DNA of 39,935 nt from Sergeia podlipaevii (Eukaryota; Euglenozoa; Kinetoplastea; Trypanosomatida; Trypanosomatidae): assembly GCA_030849805.1 (NCBI GenBank), contig JASANZ010002054.1, positions 1 through 39,935 on the forward strand. The letters are read 5' to 3'. A program made the position numbers and the translations under genes. Shown in pieces: positions 29,622-37,221 of the stretch (within the stretch, counting starts at the first letter, position 1; each line of letters starts with the position of its first letter). The notes beneath the pieces were generated by a model. It searched no databases, was not told the DNA's origin, and saw only the letters and a program-made list of their open reading frames with translations.

Positions 29622-29825
29622 CTATGAAACTCCAGACATTGGCATACTGTACGGTCCCGTGCCAACTTCGTATCTACTTAAGCGGTCATAGCGCTGCTGT
29701 GCACGCACTTCTGCACTTGACCGCATCTTTTTCATCATAAATGCGCTACCAACGAAAATGATTGCCATCATGAACTCGAACAGCACAAATGGAATGCTAC
29801 TAAGACCGTCATCAGTGCAGCGCAT
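29622..29825 (-). CDS. Small single-pass membrane protein
   Basis: 67 aa from the ATG at 29825. The open frame runs further back to a GTG at 29888, which is not expected as a eukaryotic start. Family not recognised. One clear transmembrane segment at about 11-31 (IPFVLFEFMMAIIFVGSAFM) is followed by a basic stretch KKMRSS and a polar tail (AQQRYDRLSRYEVGTGPYS). By the positive-inside rule the tail would be cytosolic. A good pyrimidine tract and AG lie about 130 nt upstream on the minus strand. It sits just left of the accessory block. Confidence 0.5.
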   Translation of the reverse strand: MRCTDDGLSSIPFVLFEFMMAIIFVGSAFMMKKMRSSAEVRAQQRYDRLSRYEVGTGPYSMPMSGVS

Positions 29826-29954
29826 TATGCACTTTATTTTGTTTTTGGATAGTGTTGCAATGAAAATCGATAAAAGTGCCCTACCCACGTGTTATGTCGT
29901 CAATGAATGTGTATTCCGAATCCTATTGTTAAATGTTGTTGGTGACCCCTCCTA

Positions 29955-29956
29955 CT
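29955..29956 (-). promoter_or_regulatory. Predicted trans-splice acceptor AG for the 67-aa membrane protein
   Basis: On the minus strand CTTTTTCCTCTTCTTCTCC leads through CTCTTTTGTCGTAG. This is one of the clearest tracts in this part and supports a real gene below it. Confidence 0.55.
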
Positions 29957-30109
29957 ACGACAAAAGAGCTTGTGGAGAAGAAGAGGAAAAAGCAAAGTGA
30001 AATGAGCAAGAGAGAGAAACACAGTAACAATGGCATCCTGAGATATGAAAGCGCAGACGTATCAACTGTACACTTGTGTTGTCACATGGATCTGCGCTTA
30101 AAACGGACA

Positions 30110-30350
30110 GCGACGGCAGATTATGCGGTGCCCATCCCGGCTGGGAATTCTCCGCGGCGCGCCTTTCGCCGGGGGGGGGGGGCTGTTTGCGGGGCTAAGG
30201 CCTGCGCCGCAGCGCAGCCCGGCGGGGGCCTGGCGGCCGCGGGAGGGGGCGGCGCGCGGGGCGGGCCCGAAATCCCATAGGGGGGACGCGAACCGGCAGC
30301 GCGCAACGCCATTCCGAGGACGCGCAGGGCGCGTTTCATTGCGGCTGTGA
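30110..30350. other. GC-rich island with G12 tract
   Basis: About 240 bp of strongly GC-rich, CpG-rich sequence inside otherwise AT-rich spacer. It contains a run of 12 G (30171-30182), a small palindrome CTGCGC-CGCA-GCGCAG (about 30202-30217) and several GGCGGG/GGGGGC clusters able to form G-quadruplex-like structures. Open frames cross it on several frames, as expected of GC-rich sequence lacking stops; none looks like a protein. Origin unknown: insertion, remnant of a GC-rich gene, or a regulatory/structural element. Confidence 0.7.
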
Positions 30351-30561
30351 GAGGCTTTTGTTTTCATCGTTGTAACTAAATTATTCAGAGCTGGCGAATG
30401 GGAACAAGGGGGACCGGAAACAGAACAGTGCTCTTGCTGGCTTTGAATGAGATAAATCTCTGCTTAAATTGATTGTTTATTTTTGTCTTCTTTACTCGCT
30501 TGTTGATCCTTTTCTCTCCTCTGTCCCTAACGAATTGCAGGGAGGTGAGAGAATAAAATAG

Positions 30562-30830
30562 AAGCCATTTCGGTGTTGGCATGTAAAGCACCTATAACCA
30601 AGAAGGCATAAGGGCGTGGCTACTATGTCTCAAACCACACATATAGTTTCAAAAAAATGCTTCTTGTTTGATTCAATCTGCGTTCAATTAGGCATAATAC
30701 TACGTAGTGGTAGGAATCCCTCGACCTTCTCTGCTCTGGTAGAATCCAAGAGTCGCTGTCTCCCCTTCGCGAGTGTTGCGTCATTGGAGATACATCCTCT
30801 ATGCGGCCCAACAGTCACGTTGCTCTATGG
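30562..30830 (+). repeat. Left arm of a ~270-bp inverted repeat
   Basis: It matches the reverse complement of 31302-31580. The core 30567-30589 is identical over 23 bp to the complement of 31553-31575. Further blocks align: GTAGAATCCAAG, TTCGCGA, GCGTCATTGG, and (C/T)CTATGCG(G/A)CC. Overall identity by eye is roughly 70-75 percent with small gaps. Read inward, the arm has a pyrimidine-containing stretch, an AG (30690-30691) and an ATG (30801), as in a gene's 5' end. Confidence 0.75.
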
Positions 30831-31135
30831 AGGAACAAAGTCGACAGCTTCGCGTCAGCCGAAGAACACTGCAGGAAGCTGCGGGCCGCCATTTCACAGT
30901 TGCAGGAGAGCACGCAGCCAGAGGTCGCCAAGGCATTCCAGGCCATGGTGGGAGGCTCCACTAAGATGAGTGGGGCTATGACGGATTGGGCAAAGGGTGT
31001 CGTAGGGGGTCAAGCTCAGATTTGACTGTCGAGAACATGGAGGTCTTAGCTTCTCGGGTGACAGACGCCGCTGCGCTGCTAAATATCCCGCTCTATCGGT
31101 GGCTTTGGTCTTTCGATGTTTGCGGGACTCCCTAA
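30801..31135 (+). pseudogene. Frameshifted coiled-coil protein remnant on the plus strand
   Basis: An ATG at 30801 opens 74 codons beginning MRPNSHVALWRNKVDSF and rich in helix-forming residues (HCRKLRAAISQLQESTQ, EVAKAFQAMVGG, MTDWAKGVVGG), stopping at 31023-31025. The frame starting at 31019 continues DLTVENMEVLASRVTDAAAL and NIPLYRWLWSFDV to a stop at 31133. This suggests one lost frame in a longer helical protein. The heptad-like helices recall BAR-type or other coiled-coil proteins, but no family is assigned. It is the only coding-looking sequence on the plus strand. It starts inside the left inverted arm, where a splice-acceptor-like AG lies 110 nt upstream. Confidence 0.5.
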
Positions 31136-31150
31136 TGACCTCAATCAAAA

Positions 31151-31329
31151 TCTTAGTCGATATCACCTCCGTGATTAAGGAGCCTTGCACAAGGGCAGCT
31201 CGAAAGCTGGAGCGTTGTCGGCGGAATTGGAGTGAGTGGCAGATTACTTGAAACGCCACCATACTTTAAGCCAAATTCAAGTTCATCCGTTCTGCAAAGA
31301 AGAAAGAGAAACGTGGTTGATGGTCGCAT
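31151..31329 (-). pseudogene. Truncated minus-strand start of the same repeat unit
   Basis: The right arm places an ATG at 31329 at the position equivalent to 30801. The frame reads MRPSTTFLFLLCRTDELEFG and on to a stop near 31151. Only the first two to three residues (MRP) match the left copy. After that the sequence diverges, so this is a truncated or rearranged copy and not a gene I can support. Confidence 0.3.
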
Positions 31330-31580
31330 AGATGACGTATCCCCCCCCCCCCCAATGACGCTACAGTCGCGAAGAGCCTTGGATTCTACAAGAGTAGAAA
31401 GGGTTGAATGGTTTCCTTGCACTTCGTAACATCAGCGCAAGTATATGTTGAGCTTGAGCTAAAATATTAAAAAAGGATAAAAGATGAAAAGGTAAAATGT
31501 CTGCATGGTTGGAGACCTGATAGTCACACTCTTAGATTTTCTTAGTTGTGAGGCTTTACATGCCAACACCGAAATAGCTC
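31302..31580 (-). repeat. Right arm of the ~270-bp inverted repeat
   Basis: Reverse-complement partner of 30562-30830, including the exact 23-bp core 31553-31575. Read on the minus strand it has a T-rich tract ending TTTTTTAATATTTTAG (AG at 31459-31460) and an ATG at 31329. A C run at 31341-31353 interrupts the similarity. The outer part is the 3' flank of the Y14-like gene. Confidence 0.75.
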
Positions 31581-31729
31581 CTACTCTTTCCTCTCTTATT
31601 TTTCTCTTACATTTTTTTTTTATATAGGTAGGTTTTTTTACACAGCATCCATGGACCACTTTCGTCACAAGAGAAACGAGATTTACACAATAAATATCTT
31701 TTTATAACAGAGTATGCGCTGCCGGAGAA

Positions 31730-32254
31730 CTAATCACGAGCGCGCTTATCGCCAGGAATAGGCTCTGCTTCTTGTTCCTCCTGATCGTCTTCTTCGCCTA
31801 AGAAAGCAGGGAAAACGCTAAGTGTCCTTTCCTTGTCACCAAAGGGCAGAACAGCGCCGGACAGCTCGGCGAGTGCGCGGTCAAAGCCTTCGCGGGTCTC
31901 GAGCTCCACAAGAGCGTAGCCAGGGCACAGGCAGTCCTTGTCAAGGGGCATCTTTATATCACGAATGACACCAAAGTAGTCAGGATCATCCGACTTGTAG
32001 GTAGCAAAAAAGTCCTCAATGTCCACCTGCGCGGTTTCAGCGGGAAGGTTTGCCAAGAATACCACCCATCCCTCAATGCTTGGGATGGGGTGACCGGGTG
32101 GGATGTCGTCGGGGCGCTGAAGCTTCTCGTAGCTGGTGCGAGCGCGACGAATGCGACGAAGCTGATTAAGGCCAGCGCCAGCAGCAGCGGCGGCAGCAAT
32201 GGGAGTTACGTGCGTGGTGCTAGACACGTTCATTTCCTCGTTCACCTCCGTCAT
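31730..32254 (-). CDS. Y14/RBM8A-like exon junction complex protein
   Basis: 174 aa from the ATG at 32254. A single RRM spans about 58-148. Its lead-in IPSIEGWVVFLANLP (57-71) matches the SVEGWI(L/V)FV start of Y14. RNP1 is CPGYALVEL (110-118), followed by ETREGFDRALAELSG (119-133), like Y14's YETYKEAQAAMEGLNG. An Ala-rich then basic N-terminus (LRRIRRARTSYEKLQRP) and an acidic tail with a KRAR end complete it. Y14 pairs with Magoh and marks spliced mRNA; trypanosomes are known to have a Y14-Magoh pair. About six residues are inserted in the loop after helix 1 (YKSDDPDYFG). The frame continues upstream through a poly-Leu stretch coded by the ATA microsatellite, but the predicted acceptor at 32333-32334 excludes this. 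Confidence 0.85.
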   Translation of the reverse strand: MTEVNEEMNVSSTTHVTPIAAAAAAGAGLNQLRRIRRARTSYEKLQRPDDIPPGHPIPSIEGWVVFLANLPAETAQVDIEDFFATYKSDDPDYFGVIRDIKMPLDKDCLCPGYALVELETREGFDRALAELSGAVLPFGDKERTLSVFPAFLGEEDDQEEQEAEPIPGDKRARD

Positions 32255-32332
32255 GCTGCTCACAACAATGAATAGCTTTGTAAGTAAAGAGGTGGAACAG
32301 TACCACTTTATTTTGGCTATACTAGTTGAATA

Positions 32333-32334
32333 CT
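32333..32334 (-). promoter_or_regulatory. Predicted trans-splice acceptor AG for the Y14-like gene
   Basis: On the minus strand a long tract, TTTCCTCTCTTTTTTTTTTC then eight more T and CTCTGC, precedes CCGAG. Leader of about 78 nt to the ATG at 32254. Confidence 0.55.
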
Positions 32335-32398
32335 CGGAGACAAATGCAGAGAAAAAAAAGAAAAAAAAAAGAGAGGAAACAAAAACAGTTGGGTTGCA

Positions 32399-32400
<2 letters not shown>

Positions 32401-32434
<34 letters not shown>
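32401..32434. repeat. ATA trinucleotide microsatellite
   Basis: Eleven perfect ATA-type units in the spacer upstream of the Y14-like gene. It creates an artificial poly-Leu open frame on the minus strand. Confidence 0.95.
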
Positions 32435-32436
<2 letters not shown>

Positions 32437-32703
32437 CAATGAAGCAGAATCTATAGACCTTTAGGACCCTTTAGTATACAGGAAAAGGTGATGTCATTTT
32501 TTAAAATAATCATGAATACAATAAAGCGGAAAAAAACCCTGATGATCAACCAGCATCGATACTAACAGCAAGTAGCCATGCAGTTTTGCGCATGCTTTAT
32601 AGAGGATGGGCGTTGACAACACTATTTTTCTCCATATCGGCGCTATCCAACTATTTCAATAGAAAAATATATATGTATATATATAAAGTAAGCGAATGTA
32701 AGC

Positions 32704-33096
32704 TTATAAATCATCCCCGTTCCAGCGGAGACCTGGCTTTGTGGTGGCACCTCCATACCCAGTAAGACGTGGGCCGTAGCGGTGGTCTCCTTTGATGTAC
32801 CCACCACGCATGTTCCCTGTTACTACGTACTGATTGTACGCCTTAATTACTTTTGCCTCTGAATTGTTTCGGCAATAAATACTGCCTGTCTTGACGGTTG
32901 CAAACCGTTGTGAACGAGAGAGCATGCCATCGATGGTTTGCTGTAGTTCACCTGGAGTGCACTCTGTGACGTCCTTACCTAGCTCCACGCGGATTGGGTA
33001 GAGAACGCCACTTCTAGCAAATGGGTCATTGGCTCGAGTCACATCTACAATGCGGCAAAACACAGGCGCCAGGCACAACTGCCTAACTCGAAGCAT
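32704..33096 (-). CDS. 130-aa protein, possibly mitochondrial
   Basis: Family not recognised. The open frame reaches a GTG at 33105, but the first ATG is at 33096, giving 130 aa. The N-terminus MLRVRQLCLAPVFCRIVDVT is basic, amphipathic and free of acidic residues for 16 positions, as in a mitochondrial presequence. The middle (YPIRVELGKDVTE, QQTIDGMLSRSQRFATVKTG) looks like a compact alpha/beta domain. The C-terminus is Gly-rich and basic (GGYIKGDHRYGPRLTGYGG, TTKPGLRWNGDDL), as seen in small mitochondrial ribosomal or respiratory-complex subunits of kinetoplastids. That assignment is inference. An acceptor AG may lie at 33152-33153. Confidence 0.65.
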   Translation of the reverse strand: MLRVRQLCLAPVFCRIVDVTRANDPFARSGVLYPIRVELGKDVTECTPGELQQTIDGMLSRSQRFATVKTGSIYCRNNSEAKVIKAYNQYVVTGNMRGGYIKGDHRYGPRLTGYGGATTKPGLRWNGDDL

Positions 33097-33545
33097 CCTA
33101 ACCACTACTCTTCTTCGTCCGTCTTGTTTGGTGTATTCTGACTAGCAATACCTGCCGTACGGAGAAGATTCACTTACGAGGGAAACTAGTACAATGAGCA
33201 GATCACACACACACACACACACACACACACGCGAACAAGCAGAGATAGAATCAAGTGGATAAGAAATAAAGGGGTCGTCACATGAATAATGCATATCTAG
33301 TTCTTCTTTTTGGCTGGCCAAGTGCAAATGTTTTTTTTTTTCCATTGACAATGTACACTCTAAATAAGAACTTCTTTTTTGGCAATCCTTTCCCTTCTGG
33401 TGCGACACAGGAACCCGGTACTTTTCAAATTACGCGGCACTATAAGTGAATGCATTCACACTCTTACTCTCTGACACAAATAAAGTGTACATAGTTTCTC
33501 TCCCTTCCCCCTTCAGACCTTTTCCTCTCTCATGCTTTTTTTTAG
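33097..33545. other. Intergenic spacer with CA repeat
   Basis: Spacer between the 130-aa gene and the 1106-aa gene. It contains a CA microsatellite and A/T runs. Open frames across the CA repeat give poly-Cys-Val on the minus strand and are not real genes. Confidence 0.6.
33204..33230. repeat. CA dinucleotide microsatellite
   Basis: About 13 perfect CA units, ending in GCG. Confidence 0.95.
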
Positions 33546-36500
33546 CTATTCTGCGCCACGCCCGCGCAGCGCAGCTACCACACAAACATAATTTGTACCA
33601 ACATTCTTTTCGCCCTGTGAACTACACGTTCGGCACCGTCCAACAGCATTCGGAGCTGTCGGCTTAGACGCCACTCTGAAGTGCCCTGCAAGGTGCTCGC
33701 AGCATTCGCTAAGGAATGTGCTATTGCAGCTCTGGTGCTCAAAGCGGACGCGCAGCTCAGACTCGCGTTCCTCCGCAAGACTTGCGGTTGGAAAGAACCT
33801 CACACCATTGCAAGGGCGGAAACAAATCTGCGTCGTAGTCACATGTTCGTCTGCCTCTTCTTTCTTTCGCTTGCTGCTCTGAGCAGCTACCTGCACTGTA
33901 GCCACGGTCTGATACCAACTGCGCCACAGGTACTCACCCCGCCGGCACACCGCAGGACTTGCAGTGGCAATAAGTGTGCCAAACAGCTCCTTTGCAGCTG
34001 CTCTGCAATCACCTGTACGACAGAGAGCGCAGTACGCCAGAAGTGCATGCTGAGCGGCGAGACCTCTTTGACTGTTATTGGCATTACCCTGGCTTGGAAG
34101 ACAAAGAGCAAGCAGAGAGGATTCAATGTCCTCGGCGGGAACATAAGGCAGTGCTCTGCTTATCATACTGGTGGAGGTCTTGTGGCTGGCCAACAAGGCG
34201 CGTGCGCAGGTTCGCTGTAGTACAGTCAGGCCAGTGGTCAGCAGAGCACCATGTTCGCCAGAGACCCATGCGGAGTGCGATGCTTCCACGTCAGTCCATG
34301 GAGCGGCATCAAATAGATAGTGACCACCACCGCCTCTACTGGCACTCGTGATAGAGGAGAAGCAGCGCGGCATGCGAAACCACATCCCCTCGCGCAGGGC
34401 AAGATGTGTCGTCGCCTCAAGCTCAATACCAGCAGCGGCAGCCCGTGCGGCTACTCGCAGCAGCATTGCCGATCGCTCTGCGTGAGGAAGAGAGCTTGTA
34501 GCGATACACGCAAGCACTCGGGCGGTGAAAGCACTCCACCACTGCTGCTGCTGCTCAGCCTCGCTAGCCAATTTTCCCTTTTCCTCCTCACTGACGCCAA
34601 CGGATATCGACGAGCAAGACACAATCGCCGTATGGAAGCAGAACGCTGCTGCCTCTGGTAAAGAACAACCTAAGCGCATAACGTGCAGCACACGCACAAT
34701 GGACGCACAAGCCCTAGCATCTAGCCCACTAGCATCGCCTGTAGAGTATGTGTTTAAGCGAGCGGCATGCTCAACCAAAGCACGCACTAGCCTATGTGCT
34801 GAGGTTGCATCTGTCTCTCGAACCGTGATGCCCACAGCGCCACACACTAGTGTCAACTCCCTGCTATCCTTAATAAGCAATGACACCCCATTGCTGTTTG
34901 TAGAGTGGGATGCCGTGTGTTGTTCCCTCCCGCTTTCACAGAGGGCAGCTTCTAGAAGCGAGGCAAGAGCGACGGTCTTGCAGGCTGCCGTCTCACTCGC
35001 TGAATAGTCCGTTTCACTGGCTGACCCACCACTTGTGGAAACCGCCGCTAGCGAGGAGAGAGTAGGCTGAGAGAAGGCGTTACACTCGTCACCAGGAGCA
35101 CTATTGTGATCTTTTGCCCGCGTCCGCTGCCATCGGCGCCGCTCAGGCACCACCAAATAGCCCCAACGCAAGGACAGCTCCACACACAGTAGCAGTGAGA
35201 GTCGCCGCAAGTCGTGCAGGGTTGCCATAGTCTTGGCGCAAGCTGGTTGACCCTTCTCATGATGTGGTCTAGTGTCACCAGGATAAAGAAGAGAGCGTAC
35301 AAGGGGCACAAAAACTTCCCATAGCGCCTTGTCTACCTCCTTCGCCAGGAGACGCGCTCTGCGCTCAGGGATGCCGGCGATTGCGCGGTATAGAGCCTGC
35401 CCAAGGCGCGTAGCAAGAGCACAAGTAAATGCATCGTCTGCTATGACCTTGCCTTCTGTCAACCCTCCCCCGCTGCTTGGGAGACTGGTGGTGGCGATAG
35501 CTATGACGGTAAGGAGGCAAAGTTCTGAGTGGAGCGGCAGCTCCTCTTGCTCCTTCTCGGCGCATGGTTCCTCCGTGCTCCTCTCTCGTTGCCTCACATC
35601 CACGTTGGCCTGGGCGACACGTAAAGCATGCAATACCGTTGTATCCAGCAGCTCAGCCACCTCACACAAAAGTTTTGTAGAGGGCGAGGACGAGACGTGT
35701 GCGGCAAGAGAGTCAATAAGGCGCAAAATGCGATCATTGATCTCTTTGTAATCAACCCCGCCTGAACTCTTGGCAGCACGAAGGATCCCTGTAGCAGTCT
35801 CGGTTGCCTCTCGTGCACACTCGGCAAGAAGAGGCGAGGCCACGGAGCGCCACGTGGGAGCTCGATACACTCTCCGTCGTCTTCCTAAGCGCAGCAGATG
35901 ATCGTAGTCATTTAATATGATACCGTAAAGCCGTAGATCATCTTTCTCTTGACTACCATTGCAAGAGCTAACATGAAGGAGAGGACTATGAGTTGCATTA
36001 TTAATAAGGGGCATAGCAGCGGAAGAGGAGAGTGACAGGTCGACTTCCTTGAGCTTTCCCGCATGCGGCAGCTGGTCGTACTCGCAGCAATACACTGCCC
36101 GCTCGGTTGCGCTGAAGCCCAGCCGCAACGCCTCTCGAGTACGCCGCACGTTCTGTGTGACGAGCGGTCGAGAAGATAGGAACATTGTCTGCAACGGTTC
36201 ACTGATAAGTTCACCGCGATTGCCACTGTTTGCAGACATGAGATTTTCCTTCGCGTTGTATTGAGTTTCTGGGCGACTCGTGACCACCCCACGCTCGCGT
36301 TTCGCATCGTGTGACTTGCCGGCCTGTATAGCCTCCAGAGCACGCATCTGCATTTGCTGTAGCTGCGTGACACATGACAAACTGGTCCCCCTATGCAACT
36401 TTGTAGGTTTTTGCGGAAAAGGATAAGGCCAAAATGATGAGAAAAAGTACGCTTCACGGTGTGTGTTCGCGCTGTGTCGTTCTGCATATTGTGGGCTGGA

Positions 36501-36866
36501 CAGCAGTAGTGAAGGGCCCCCCTGCGTGAGCTTGTATGGAGGAGGGGCACGCCAGAAGAGGAATAGTCGTGCTTGTTGACTCCGCAGAGGCTGAGACGCC
36601 CAACACGTACCACATCCGCCATTGAGCCCTCGTGCTAAGAATGGTGATGGTGATGAGGCCAGCGCAGGGGAGAAGGATGACGCTGCGGCAAAAGCTACAA
36701 CTGGGGAGGAGAACATGCTAGCTGAAGCTACATGTAGCGTCTCATATTCTGTATCATTGGCTATCGCCGTGGCTAAAGCGGACTTCTTTGTCAATGCTGT
36801 GCGCAGCAGTGCGGCCGCCTCTCCCCTTCGCGATGATCCTAACTTCCATGGAGACCGATAAAGCAT
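33546..36866 (-). CDS. Large Ala/Leu/Cys-rich helical protein, probably mitochondrial
   Basis: 1106 aa from the ATG at 36866; family not recognised. The start MLYRSPWKLGSSRRGEAAAL is basic and Ser/Arg-rich, as in a mitochondrial presequence. Residues about 300-1010 are Ala/Leu-rich helical segments (ECAREATETATGILRAAK, LLALCLPSQGNANNSQRG, HALLAYCALCRTGDC). This alpha-solenoid style resembles the mitochondrial RNA-binding helical-repeat proteins common in kinetoplastids (PPR/KRIPP- or RAP-like), but no repeat signature could be fixed. A basic patch KRKKEEADE and a Cys-containing tail close the protein. The strongest pyrimidine tract upstream lies so close that its first AG (36843-36844) falls after this ATG. 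The true start may therefore be Met51 at 36716, whose following sequence MFSSPVVAFAAASSF is also presequence-like. Confidence 0.65.
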   Translation of the reverse strand: MLYRSPWKLGSSRRGEAAALLRTALTKKSALATAIANDTEYETLHVASASMFSSPVVAFAAASSFSPALASSPSPFLARGLNGGCGTCWASQPLRSQQARLFLFWRAPPPYKLTQGGPSLLLSSPQYAERHSANTHREAYFFSSFWPYPFPQKPTKLHRGTSLSCVTQLQQMQMRALEAIQAGKSHDAKRERGVVTSRPETQYNAKENLMSANSGNRGELISEPLQTMFLSSRPLVTQNVRRTREALRLGFSATERAVYCCEYDQLPHAGKLKEVDLSLSSSAAMPLINNATHSPLLHVSSCNGSQEKDDLRLYGIILNDYDHLLRLGRRRRVYRAPTWRSVASPLLAECAREATETATGILRAAKSSGGVDYKEINDRILRLIDSLAAHVSSSPSTKLLCEVAELLDTTVLHALRVAQANVDVRQRERSTEEPCAEKEQEELPLHSELCLLTVIAIATTSLPSSGGGLTEGKVIADDAFTCALATRLGQALYRAIAGIPERRARLLAKEVDKALWEVFVPLVRSLLYPGDTRPHHEKGQPACAKTMATLHDLRRLSLLLCVELSLRWGYLVVPERRRWQRTRAKDHNSAPGDECNAFSQPTLSSLAAVSTSGGSASETDYSASETAACKTVALASLLEAALCESGREQHTASHSTNSNGVSLLIKDSRELTLVCGAVGITVRETDATSAHRLVRALVEHAARLNTYSTGDASGLDARACASIVRVLHVMRLGCSLPEAAAFCFHTAIVSCSSISVGVSEEEKGKLASEAEQQQQWWSAFTARVLACIATSSLPHAERSAMLLRVAARAAAAGIELEATTHLALREGMWFRMPRCFSSITSASRGGGGHYLFDAAPWTDVEASHSAWVSGEHGALLTTGLTVLQRTCARALLASHKTSTSMISRALPYVPAEDIESSLLALCLPSQGNANNSQRGLAAQHALLAYCALCRTGDCRAAAKELFGTLIATASPAVCRRGEYLWRSWYQTVATVQVAAQSSKRKKEEADEHVTTTQICFRPCNGVRFFPTASLAEERESELRVRFEHQSCNSTFLSECCEHLAGHFRVASKPTAPNAVGRCRTCSSQGEKNVGTNYVCVVAALRGRGAE

Positions 36867-37075
36867 ACAGGAACAAAATGAAAAATTATTAATAAAAGGA
36901 GAATTGTATATATGGTCCTACACACGCATGGTCAGCAAGGGTGCAGTACACTAACACAATATAAGAATGAATGCTATTGAGCTACCGATTGATATATCTC
37001 ACCTCAGTGAGAAAGCTTGATATATTTGTATGCCTTCTTATTATAAAAGATGTTGCTGTTTATTCTAAACGTCTT

Positions 37076-37105
37076 GCAGTGAGCCGGATTTGCTCTGCTC
37101 ACTGC
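37076..37105. other. Perfect 9-bp hairpin in spacer
   Basis: GCAGTGAGC, a 12-nt loop, then GCTCACTGC. It is the longest perfect GC-containing stem noticed in the spacers and could be an RNA element of the peroxidase-like 3' UTR or of a processed small RNA. Confidence 0.5.
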
Positions 37106-37196
37106 TGATATTTTCTTAATGAAAAAAAAAATTGAAATAGAGAGAGAGAGAGAGTGAGAGATCATAGGAGTGCGGAACACTAGAGATTTATCAACC

Positions 37197-37221
37197 TATA
37201 TATATATATATATATATATAG
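37197..37221. repeat. TA dinucleotide microsatellite
   Basis: Alternating TA run about 25 nt long in the 1.4 kb spacer. Confidence 0.95.

Larger units (their letters stand above)
30562..31580. mobile_element. Possible ~1.0-kb inverted-arm element or head-to-head gene remnant
   Basis: Two inverted arms flank about 470 bp carrying a frameshifted plus-strand coding remnant. No transposase, reverse transcriptase, target duplication or poly-A tail typical of ingi/L1Tc/SIDER elements was recognised. Two explanations fit: a non-autonomous element with long inverted repeats, or two copies of one multicopy gene 5' end ligated head to head. It interrupts the spacer between the Y14-like gene and the small membrane genes. 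Confidence 0.45.
32255..32703. other. Intergenic spacer
   Basis: AT-rich, holding the Y14-like leader, the ATA microsatellite and the 3' UTR of the 130-aa gene. No further gene is seen. Confidence 0.6.

Noticed and set aside
29826..29888. 21-residue extension of the 67-aa membrane protein
   Set aside because: It would need a GTG start, not expected for a nuclear eukaryotic gene.
30123..30367. Several overlapping frames across the GC-rich island
   Set aside because: GC-rich sequence lacks stops in all frames; the Pro/Ala/Gly/Arg products show no protein-like pattern.
32255..32437. N-terminal extension of the Y14-like protein with poly-Leu and poly-Phe
   Set aside because: Encoded by an ATA microsatellite and the pyrimidine tract; the predicted acceptor and family length favour the ATG at 32254.
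33097..33105. Three-residue extension of the 130-aa protein
   Set aside because: It also begins with GTG; the first ATG is at 33096.
33142..33408. 88-aa minus-strand open frame with poly Cys-Val
   Set aside because: Product of the CA microsatellite.
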